Assembly (NCBI GenBank): GCA_902597675.1
Contig: CACJYR010000007.1
Coordinates: 1-51,846 of the forward strand
DNA: 51,846 bases
Direction of reading: 5' to 3'
DNA from: an uncultured Pelagibacteraceae bacterium
GTDB taxonomy: Bacteria > Pseudomonadota > Alphaproteobacteria > Pelagibacterales > Pelagibacteraceae
Shown here: piece after piece, positions 44,883-51,846 of the stretch
How the letters are laid out: each line of letters begins with the position of its first letter
Position numbering within the stretch: position 1 is the stretch's first letter
The notes under the pieces: model-generated
Databases searched by the model: none
What the model saw: only the letters and a program-made list of their open reading frames with translations
Told to the model about the DNA's origin: nothing
Made by a program: the position numbers and the translations under genes

Positions 44883-46268
44883 GTGAACTTAATATTATTT
44901 ACATTTATTGTTCTTCTAGGTTTCACAAGCTATTATTTTGGACGGAGAAAAGCATATACAATTCAATCTACAAAAAAAAGATTAACCGCATTACCACAAT
45001 TTTATGGTTATTATCTTGCAATCTGGTGTGCAATACCAGCCTTTATAATTTTTTCATTATGGGCAATTTTTGAGCCCACAATTGTAAAACTATTAATCTT
45101 AAGTGATTATTCAAATCAAGGTTATCTTGATGATGAATTAAATTTATTATACGAAAAATCAAAAGCATTGTCTCGAGGGCAATTCACTGGAGAAATTACA
45201 CCTTTTATTGAAGCTTCAGCTGAAAAATATTTAAGTCTTCGATCAATAGCTCAAAGTTCAAAAGTTGTTATAGTATTATCTGCAATTATTGCCTCTGTTG
45301 CTTATGCGTATAAAAGAATTTCATCTAATTCTAGAACAAGAGAACCAGTTGAAAAATTTTTGAACGCAGTTTTATTTACAGCTTCTTTAGCTGCAATATT
45401 AACTACTGTTGGAATAGTTTTCTCACTTATATTTCAAACTATAGATTTTTTTAAAGTAATTCCATTATTTGATTTTGTCTTTGGAACTCACTGGTATCCA
45501 GCAAAAGCTTTTGTTAGAGATTCTTCTGAGGCTTTAGATCCGACAATGTATTCAGATACTTTTGGAGCAGTCCCTATTTTTGCAGGTACTTTTTTTATTG
45601 CATTTATTGCTATGTGCGTTGCTATCCCAATTGGATTAATGAGTGGAATTTATTTAGCTGAATATGCATCAACTAAAGTTAGACAATATGCAAAACCATT
45701 AATTGAAATTTTAGCTGGTATACCAACAGTTGTTTATGGTTTTTTTGCTGCCCTAACTGTTGGACCATTTTTGAAAGAATTAGGAACTTCAATGGGTCTT
45801 GAAGTTTCAGCTGAAAGTGCTTTAGCAGCAGGAGGGGTAATGGGTATTATGATTATACCATTTATTTCAAGTTTAAGTGACGATGTAATTACAAGTGTGC
45901 CTCAAAGTTTAAGAGATGGAAGTTACGCTATGGGAGCAACTAAATCAGAAACAATTAAGAGAGTTATTTTTCCTGCGGCATTGCCGGGGATAGTTGGATC
46001 TATTTTACTTGGTGTTTCAAGAGCTATTGGAGAAACAATGATAGTTGTTATGGCCTCTGGTTTAGCTGCTAATTTAACTTTAAATCCTTTAGAGTCTACT
46101 TCAACGATTACAGCTCAAATTGTAGTTATTCTAATTGGTGACCAAGCTTTTGGCGACCCAAAAACGCAAGCTGCTTTTGCTTTAGGTATGTCATTATTTT
46201 TAGTAACACTTTGTTTAAATATTGTGGCCTTGAGAGTAGTTAAAAAATATAGAGAAAAATATGAATAA
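44883..46268 (+). CDS. pstC: Phosphate ABC transporter permease PstC
   Basis: A 461-residue permease starting at a GTG behind AAGGAG. The C-terminal core has the typical block LAEYASTKVRQYAKPLIEILAGIPTVVYGFFA (read here in two parts) and the EAA loop SLRDGSYAMGATKSETIKRVIFPAALPGI, with AIGETMIVVMASG. An N-terminal extension of about 200 residues with extra helices makes it longer than E. coli PstC (about 320), as is usual in alphaproteobacteria. It overlaps pstA by 8 nt. Confidence 0.96.
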   Translation: MNLILFTFIVLLGFTSYYFGRRKAYTIQSTKKRLTALPQFYGYYLAIWCAIPAFIIFSLWAIFEPTIVKLLILSDYSNQGYLDDELNLLYEKSKALSRGQFTGEITPFIEASAEKYLSLRSIAQSSKVVIVLSAIIASVAYAYKRISSNSRTREPVEKFLNAVLFTASLAAILTTVGIVFSLIFQTIDFFKVIPLFDFVFGTHWYPAKAFVRDSSEALDPTMYSDTFGAVPIFAGTFFIAFIAMCVAIPIGLMSGIYLAEYASTKVRQYAKPLIEILAGIPTVVYGFFAALTVGPFLKELGTSMGLEVSAESALAAGGVMGIMIIPFISSLSDDVITSVPQSLRDGSYAMGATKSETIKRVIFPAALPGIVGSILLGVSRAIGETMIVVMASGLAANLTLNPLESTSTITAQIVVILIGDQAFGDPKTQAAFALGMSLFLVTLCLNIVALRVVKKYREKYE

Positions 46269-47529
46269 AAATAAAGAACAATTATTAAATAAAAGATATA
46301 AAGCTGAACAGCGATTTCGCTTATACGGTCTGAGTGCAATTTTTATGGCACTTTTATTTTTAACAATCTTTATTTTTAAAATTTTTTCAACTGGCTATTC
46401 AGCTTTTCAAAAAACATGGCTTATTGTTCCAGTAACTTTCGATGCTGAATTAATGATGTTAGACCAAAATCCTTCTAAAGAAGATTTACAGGACGCTGAT
46501 TATTACGATATAGCATTAAAATCAATGGCTGATTTAGATCCAAACGCCAATGAAGATCAAGAAAATGAATTGAAGAGAATGGTGTCTTATTTTTTTGAAA
46601 AAGAAATTAAAAATGAACTTTTAAATGACCCTAATTTAATAGGAAAAACAAAGGAAGTTTATCTAACTGCTTCAGATGATTTAGACCAAGTCTTTAAAGG
46701 AAATTATCCAAGAGATTTACCTGAAGACCAAAGAAGAGTAAGCGATTATCAATTAAAAATTTTTGATCAACTTGTTGCAAATGGTAAGGTTGAAAGTAAA
46801 TTTAATATAAGTTTTTTTACAAATGCTGACTCAAGAGAAGCTGAGCTAGCTGGAATAGCAAGTTCATTTATGGGCTCAATTTTTTCTATACTTGTTTGTT
46901 TAATGATAGCTTTTCCTGTTGCGGTTCTAGCTGCAATCTATCTTGAAGAATTTGCCCCTAAAAATAGATTTACTGATTTTATTGAAGTTAATATAAACAA
47001 CTTAGCAGCGGTTCCATCTATAGTTTTTGGTCTATTAGGGTTAGGAGTTTTATTGGCTATATTTCAATTACCAAGGTCTACCCCATTAGTTGGAGGTATC
47101 ACTTTGTCCTTAATGACCTTACCAACAATAATTATAGCTGCTAGAGCATCTTTAAAAGCAGTTCCACCAAGTATAAGAGAGGCAGCACTTGCTATGGGAG
47201 CAAGTCGAATGCAAACCACAATGCATCATACAGTTCCTCTTTCTATGCCTGGCACGTTATCAGGAACAATAATTGGTTTAGCTCAAGCTTTAGGAGAAAC
47301 TGCACCCTTAATTTTAATTGGAATGGTTGCTTTTGTTAACACGATACCTGGATCACCCATGGATCCTGCTGCAAGCTTACCAGTTCAAATTTATATTTGG
47401 GCTGAAAGTGCTGAAAGGGGATTTGTAGAAAAAGTTTCGGCATGTATAATGGTCTTACTTGGCTTTTTAATAATAATGAATTTATTTGCCCAAATAATAA
47501 GACATAAGTTTGAGAAAAAATGGAGTTAA
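46261..47529 (+). CDS. pstA: Phosphate ABC transporter permease PstA
   Basis: A 422-residue permease, longer than E. coli PstA (about 296) because of a large acidic loop between the first membrane helix (about 23-43) and the core (starting near 200). The core has [32 protein letters not shown] (in parts), the EAA loop [30 protein letters not shown] and [13 protein letters not shown]. With PstC it forms the phosphate channel. pstB starts 1 nt after its stop. Confidence 0.96.
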   Translation: MNKNKEQLLNKRYKAEQRFRLYGLSAIFMALLFLTIFIFKIFSTGYSAFQKTWLIVPVTFDAELMMLDQNPSKEDLQDADYYDIALKSMADLDPNANEDQENELKRMVSYFFEKEIKNELLNDPNLIGKTKEVYLTASDDLDQVFKGNYPRDLPEDQRRVSDYQLKIFDQLVANGKVESKFNISFFTNADSREAELAGIASSFMGSIFSILVCLMIAFPVAVLAAIYLEEFAPKNRFTDFIEVNINNLAAVPSIVFGLLGLGVLLAIFQLPRSTPLVGGITLSLMTLPTIIIAARASLKAVPPSIREAALAMGASRMQTTMHHTVPLSMPGTLSGTIIGLAQALGETAPLILIGMVAFVNTIPGSPMDPAASLPVQIYIWAESAERGFVEKVSACIMVLLGFLIIMNLFAQIIRHKFEKKWS

Positions 47530-47530
47530 A

Positions 47531-48286
47531 ATGATAAAGATTAAAGCAAAAGATGTTGATGTTTTTTATGGAAAAAAACAAGCGCTCTTTAATATAAGTT
47601 TAGATATTGAGGAAAATCAAGTAACGGCATTAATTGGTCCATCTGGTTGTGGTAAATCAACTTTCCTAAGATGTCTTAATAGAATGAATGATGTAATTGA
47701 TATCTGTAGTGTTAAAGGAGAAATTTTAATTAATGATTTTAATATCAATGATAAAAGTTGTGATGTCGTAAGACTAAGAGAAAAAATTGGTATGGTTTTT
47801 CAAAAACCCAATCCTTTCCCAAAAACTTTATATGAAAATGTATCTTACGGTCCAACAATTCATGGTATGGCTCAATCAAAACAAGAAATGGATGAAATTG
47901 TTGAAACTAGTTTGAAAAAGGCTGCACTATGGGAAGAGGTAAAAGATAGGTTGCATGAACCTGGAACTGGATTATCTGGAGGACAACAGCAAAGACTTTG
48001 TATTGCTAGAGCGATTTCTGTAAGACCTGAAGTTATATTAATGGATGAACCTTGTTCAGCATTAGATCCAATAGCAACAGCACAAATTGAAGAATTGATT
48101 GATGAGTTAAAAAAAGAGCACACAATAATAATTGTAACTCATTCTATGGCTCAAGCAGCACGTGTTTCTCAAAATACAGGTTTTTTTCATTTAGGACAAT
48201 TGATTGAACATGGATCTACTGATAAAATATTTAAGAATCCTGATAATAAAAAAACGCAAGATTATATAACAGGGAGGTTTGGATAA
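47531..48286 (+). CDS. pstB: Phosphate ABC transporter ATPase PstB
   Basis: A 251-residue ATPase with Walker [25 protein letters not shown], signature [14 protein letters not shown] and Walker [17 protein letters not shown], the PstB-specific form. I take the ATG at 47531 ([14 protein letters not shown]), because the alternative TTG at 47510 lies inside pstA and adds seven unconserved residues. Its stop overlaps phoU by 1 nt. Confidence 0.97.
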   Translation: MIKIKAKDVDVFYGKKQALFNISLDIEENQVTALIGPSGCGKSTFLRCLNRMNDVIDICSVKGEILINDFNINDKSCDVVRLREKIGMVFQKPNPFPKTLYENVSYGPTIHGMAQSKQEMDEIVETSLKKAALWEEVKDRLHEPGTGLSGGQQQRLCIARAISVRPEVILMDEPCSALDPIATAQIEELIDELKKEHTIIIVTHSMAQAARVSQNTGFFHLGQLIEHGSTDKIFKNPDNKKTQDYITGRFG

Positions 48287-48993
48287 TGTCTGAAGCACCA
48301 CATACAGTCAAATCTTACGAAGAAGAACTAAAAAATCTTAATGCTAATATAATTAAAATGGGAAGTGCATGTGAAGATTCTTTAGGTAAAGCAATTCAAG
48401 CCATTACAACAAGAAATAGCGATATTGCAGAAAATGTAATTCAAGATGATGAAAAAATAGATAAATATGAAGCCTTGATTGAACAACAAGTTGTAAATTT
48501 AATTGCTTTAAGACAACCCATGGCAATAGATTTAAGAGAGACAGTAACGGCTTTGAAAATGTCTTCAGATTTAGAAAGAATAGGTGATTTAGCAAAAAAT
48601 ATATCCAAGAGAACACTTTTGCTTAACGAAAATCTTCCAAAGAACTTGGTAGACTCATTGAATAGAGTATCTACCAATGTTCAAAAACAATTAAAATCAA
48701 CATTAGATGCTTATCTAGAAAGATCTGCGCCAATGGCAGTAAATGTTTGGGAAGGTGATGAGCAAATAGATGATCTAACAAATCTTTGTATGCAAGAAGT
48801 TATAAAATATCTTAAAGAAAATGAAAAAAATTTAGAAGATGGAACCCATTTATTGTTTGTAACTAAAAACATAGAGCGTATTGGTGATCATACTACAAAT
48901 GTTGCAGAACAAGTTTATTATTTAGTTAAAGGCGAATATTTAGAAGGTGATAGACCCAAGGGAACAGAGCCAATTGTAACCGGAGAAAAATGA
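48286..48993 (+). CDS. phoU: Phosphate signalling protein PhoU
   Basis: A 235-residue all-helical protein with two three-helix repeats, each carrying a metal-binding motif: DLERIGDLAKNISKR (about 85-100) and NIERIGDHTTNVAEQVYYLVKGE (about 195-217). PhoU links Pst transport state to PhoR and keeps the regulon off when phosphate is plentiful. It overlaps pstB by 1 nt and precedes phoB by 3 nt. Confidence 0.97.
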   Translation: MSEAPHTVKSYEEELKNLNANIIKMGSACEDSLGKAIQAITTRNSDIAENVIQDDEKIDKYEALIEQQVVNLIALRQPMAIDLRETVTALKMSSDLERIGDLAKNISKRTLLLNENLPKNLVDSLNRVSTNVQKQLKSTLDAYLERSAPMAVNVWEGDEQIDDLTNLCMQEVIKYLKENEKNLEDGTHLLFVTKNIERIGDHTTNVAEQVYYLVKGEYLEGDRPKGTEPIVTGEK

Positions 48994-48996
48994 TTT

Positions 48997-49680
48997 ATGT
49001 CAGCTCATGTTTTCATAGCTGAAGATGAAGCATCAATTGTTAGTTTGTTAAAGTACAATCTTGAAAAAGAAGGTTATAAAGTCAGTCATTCAGAAAATGG
49101 AGAAGATGCTCTTAAACAAATAAAATTAAAACAGCCAGATTTAATATTAATGGATTGGATGTTACCAGAATTATCTGGTGTTGAAATTTGTAAAAACTTA
49201 AAAAAAGATAATAAGGTTAATGATATTCCTGTCATTATGTTAACTGCAAAAGGGGAGGAAGAAGACAAATTAAAAGCATTTGATACAGGTGCAGATGATT
49301 ATGTAACTAAACCTTTTAGTCAAAAAGAATTGAATGCTAGAATTAAATCTTTATTGAGAAGATCTAAACCTCAATCATCATCAGACATTGTAGAATTTAC
49401 TGATTTAAAAATAGATCGGATTACAAAAAGAGTTTATAGAAAAGATAAAGAAATTACTTTGGGTCCAACTGAATTTAAACTCTTAGATTTTTTTATCAAA
49501 AATCCAAAAAGAGTTTATTCAAGAGAACAACTCTTAAACAATGTTTGGGGAGAAAATATATATGTTGAGTCTAGAACAGTTGATGTTCATATTAGAAGAT
49601 TAAGACAAGCAATTAACATACAAAATACAAAACCTTTAATTAGAACAGTAAGATCAGCTGGTTATTCTTTAGAATCTTGA
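48997..49680 (+). CDS. phoB: Phosphate regulon response regulator PhoB
   Basis: A 227-residue OmpR-family regulator: receiver domain (EDEAS acidic pocket, phospho-acceptor Asp in LILMDWMLPELSG, Lys in VTKPFS) and a winged-helix DNA-binding domain (about 125-227; LGPTEFKLLDFFIKNPKRVYSREQLL, VDVHIRRLRQAI, VRSAGYSLE). It is the probable ligand of the 7-4-7 repeats in this window. Its 3' end overlaps the convergent SixA-type gene by 19 nt. Confidence 0.97.
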   Translation: MSAHVFIAEDEASIVSLLKYNLEKEGYKVSHSENGEDALKQIKLKQPDLILMDWMLPELSGVEICKNLKKDNKVNDIPVIMLTAKGEEEDKLKAFDTGADDYVTKPFSQKELNARIKSLLRRSKPQSSSDIVEFTDLKIDRITKRVYRKDKEITLGPTEFKLLDFFIKNPKRVYSREQLLNNVWGENIYVESRTVDVHIRRLRQAINIQNTKPLIRTVRSAGYSLES

Positions 49681-50186
49681 AGATCTTTGGGTCTTATAAA
49701 TTTTTTTAATACTCCCTTTTTCTCAACTTCATTCCAGGATTTAATATCAAACTCAATTTTTGCAAATGCTGCTGTTGGGAATTTATAATTCATTAGTTTA
49801 AAATTATTCGTATTATGATTTTTTGTAAGATTTCGTACTAAATTTTTCACTGATGGTTCATGGTTTATAATCAAAATTGATTTATATTCACTGGATATTT
49901 CTTTAATTTTTTTTACAATGGCATTCTCATCAACTAAATATAAATCTTTTGAAAAATTAACTTTTTTTGGCTTATTTATTTTCTTGGATAAAATTTGAAA
50001 AGTTTTTTTTGTTCTTTTTGATGATGAAATTAATGCATAATCAAATTCAAATTTTTTTTTAACAAAATATTCACAAATCATTTTTGCATTTTTCTTGCCT
50101 CTTTTACTAAGTGGTCTATCAAAATCATTAATACTTAAATCATCCCAACTAGATTTTGCGTGTCTCATGACGTATAATTGATACAT
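49662..50186 (-). CDS. sixA: SixA-type histidine phosphatase family protein
   Basis: A 174-residue protein of the histidine phosphatase (phosphoglycerate mutase-like) superfamily: YVMRHAKSSWDD with the RHA nucleophile motif at the start, RPLSKRGKKNA, a later SSSKRTKKT segment and LIINHEPSVKNL with the second catalytic His. SixA removes phosphate from phosphohistidine proteins; the substrate here is unknown. I take the ATG at 50186 (MYQLYVMRH); a longer frame to 50279 would run into ppk. It is divergent from ppk with only 13 nt between start codons. Confidence 0.83.
   Translation of the reverse strand: MYQLYVMRHAKSSWDDLSINDFDRPLSKRGKKNAKMICEYFVKKKFEFDYALISSSKRTKKTFQILSKKINKPKKVNFSKDLYLVDENAIVKKIKEISSEYKSILIINHEPSVKNLVRNLTKNHNTNNFKLMNYKFPTAAFAKIEFDIKSWNEVEKKGVLKKFIRPKDLQDSKE
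50173..50178 (+). promoter_or_regulatory. Candidate -10 element for ppk
   Basis: A perfect TATAAT lies 22 nt before the ppk ATG, inside the first codons of the divergent sixA. No good -35 is found at 17 nt (TAGATT at 50150-50155). Consensus match alone in AT-rich DNA is weak evidence. Confidence 0.3.
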
Positions 50187-50199
50187 AAAATCTAAATAT

Positions 50200-51846
50200 A
50201 TGACTGCTTTAAAAAAACAACATAAAGAAGAGTTGAAATCTAAATATATAAATAGAGAGCTTTCTTGGTTAAAATTCAACGATAGAGTACTTTTAGAGGC
50301 GCAAAATATCGAAAATCCTCTTTATGAAAGAGTAAAGTTTTTATCAATTGCTGGGTCTAATCTAGATGAATTTTTTATGGTCCGTGTAGCTGGGTTATAT
50401 AGTCAAATAAAACAAGAAGTTGACTCACTAAGCTCTGATGGTTTGACACCTGAAGAGCAAATGGATGAGGTAGTGCTTGAAACTAAGAATCTATTAAAAA
50501 AACAGAACAAAATTTTTATTCAACTGATTATGGAATTAAAAAAAAATAATATCAATTTAGTTAAACCAGTTAATTTAAATACTAAGGATAAAAAAAAACT
50601 TTTAGAAATATTTATAATCAATCAAGGAAGAGCAATCGTAATGAAGTTAAGAAAAAAAAATAAAAAAAGGATTTTAAACTCAATAATTGTAATACCAAAA
50701 GCATTATCTAGATTTATTGAAATTGAGTCTTCAAAAAATCATAAGAAATTTGTTATTCTAGATGACGTAATAAGTTTTTTTGCTAATGAAATTTTTCCAG
50801 ATCATGATTTAGAAAAGAAAATGATTTTTAGAGTAATAAGAGACAGCGATGTAGAGATTCAAGAGGAAGCAGAAGATTTAATTAGATCTTTTGAATTGGC
50901 TTTAAAAAGACGTAGAACGGGTGATATTGTTCGTTTAGAGGTTCTTGAAAATAGTGATAACGAATTGGTAAGATTTATAATTAATAAATTAGATATAAAT
51001 CCTGACTATATTTATGATGTATCTGGCCTTGTTGGAATTCAAGATATAGATCAAATATGTAAAGTAAAAAATCCAAAACTAAGATTTAAGCATTTTACGC
51101 CTAGAGAAGTTGAAAGATTAAAAGAATATAATGATAATTTTTTTGAGACTATTAAAAAGAAAGATTTAGTTGTTCATCATCCTTTTGAAACATTTGACTC
51201 AGTAATTGAATTTTTAAATCAAGCAGCAAATGATAAAAAAGTTATAGCTATAAAACAAACTCTATATAGAACAACTCTAGACTCACCTATTGTTAAAGCT
51301 TTAATAACAGCTGCAGAAAATGGAAAAACAGTTACCGCTTTAATTGAAATTAAAGCTAGATTTGATGAGGAAGCTAATATTCAACTATCAAGAAGTTTAG
51401 AAAAAGTAGGTGTTCAAATTGTTTATGGTTTTGCTAAATATAAAACTCATGCAAAATCATCATTAGTTTTAAGAAGAGAACAGGGTAAAATACAAACTTA
51501 TTTCCATTTAGGAACTGGCAATTATCATCCAGTAAATGCTAAAATTTATACTGATTTGTCTTTATTTAGTTGTGATAAGAAAATGGCATCAGATGTTGAA
51601 AAGTTTTTCAATTATGTAACAGGATACGCAAAACCAAAAAATTTAAATAAAATTTCTATTTCGCCAGTAAATATGAGGCAAACCTTAAATGAAAATATTG
51701 ATGCTGAAATTAAAAATTCTAAAAATGGAAAATTTGCAGCTATTTGGGCAAAAATGAACTCTTTAGTAGATCCAGAAATTATTGATAAATTTTATGAAGC
51801 TTCGAATGCTGGTGTAAAAATTCATTTATTTGTAAGGGGTGTTTGT
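50200..51846 (+). CDS. ppk1: Polyphosphate kinase 1, 5' part (3' end outside the window)
   Basis: The frame stays open from the ATG at 50200 to the window end (549 codons of an expected roughly 700). Ppk1 polymerises the gamma phosphate of ATP into polyphosphate. The N-terminal motif YINRELSWLKFNDRVLLEA and SNLDEFFMVRVAG are diagnostic. The catalytic core shows IKQTLYRTT, LIEIKARFDEEANI, KTHAKSSLVLRRE with the autophosphorylated His at residue 417, and FHLGTGNYHP. Location next to phoB fits a role in phosphate storage. Confidence 0.96.
   Translation, partial: MTALKKQHKEELKSKYINRELSWLKFNDRVLLEAQNIENPLYERVKFLSIAGSNLDEFFMVRVAGLYSQIKQEVDSLSSDGLTPEEQMDEVVLETKNLLKKQNKIFIQLIMELKKNNINLVKPVNLNTKDKKKLLEIFIINQGRAIVMKLRKKNKKRILNSIIVIPKALSRFIEIESSKNHKKFVILDDVISFFANEIFPDHDLEKKMIFRVIRDSDVEIQEEAEDLIRSFELALKRRRTGDIVRLEVLENSDNELVRFIINKLDINPDYIYDVSGLVGIQDIDQICKVKNPKLRFKHFTPREVERLKEYNDNFFETIKKKDLVVHHPFETFDSVIEFLNQAANDKKVIAIKQTLYRTTLDSPIVKALITAAENGKTVTALIEIKARFDEEANIQLSRSLEKVGVQIVYGFAKYKTHAKSSLVLRREQGKIQTYFHLGTGNYHPVNAKIYTDLSLFSCDKKMASDVEKFFNYVTGYAKPKNLNKISISPVNMRQTLNENIDAEIKNSKNGKFAAIWAKMNSLVDPEIIDKFYEASNAGVKIHLFVRGVC

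Noticed and set aside
50187..50279. Longer N-terminus for the SixA-type protein
   Set aside because: It runs antisense through the ppk start; the RHA motif normally lies within the first ten residues.

Overview
The window is a densely packed, very AT-rich stretch (about 30% GC by eye) of a streamlined alphaproteobacterial chromosome. Protein features, gene order and extreme compaction (1-8 nt overlaps, almost no spacers) fit the SAR11 clade (Pelagibacterales). I see no insertion sequence, prophage, CRISPR array or rRNA. No gene-free stretch exceeds 300 nt except 33072-33396, which holds two tRNA genes and the valS promoter.

Layout: (1) 1-5923 (+), outer-membrane and lipid A genes: bamA (3' part), skp/ompH, fabZ, lpxD, lpxA, lpxI, lpxB. 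(2) 5900-13313 (-), ppiD-like gene, trpE, trpG, trpD, trpC, then lexA with a canonical alphaproteobacterial SOS box, then gltX. (3) 13368-19819 (+), tpiA, secG, pyrG, kdsA, eno, ftsB, lipA and a COQ10-type START gene. (4) 19796-21859 (-), pncC, pgpA, ispDF. (5) 21886-27816 (+), ntrY, ntrX, trkA, trkH. (6) tRNA-Arg, then the general amino-acid ABC transporter aapJQMP with a structured leader and an internal terminator. (7) A small XRE regulator, tRNA-Asn and tRNA-Cys, then valS-ilvD-manC. (8) 38933-51846, a phosphorus-stress region: diacylglycerol kinase-like gene, plcP-like phosphoesterase, glycosyltransferase, phoR, an orphan secreted protein, pstS-pstC-pstA-pstB-phoU-phoB, a SixA-type phosphatase and ppk1 (5' part).

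Regions 1-5 follow the alphaproteobacterial backbone order, but several genes usually found in it are missing at this place (moaC/moeA, comEC, gltA, pdhABC/lpd, dusB/ntrBC). This looks like deletion by genome streamlining.

The most interesting signal is in region 8. A Pho-box-like 7-4-7 repeat (TTTAACA-N4-TGTAACA type) recurs upstream of pstS, of the orphan secreted gene, and twice in mirror orientation between the divergent kinase and plcP genes. This suggests one PhoB regulon joining phosphate uptake, phospholipid-to-glycolipid remodelling and an undescribed exported protein. A second point is that NtrX lacks the sigma-54 GAFTGA loop and has Gln in place of the Walker B Glu.
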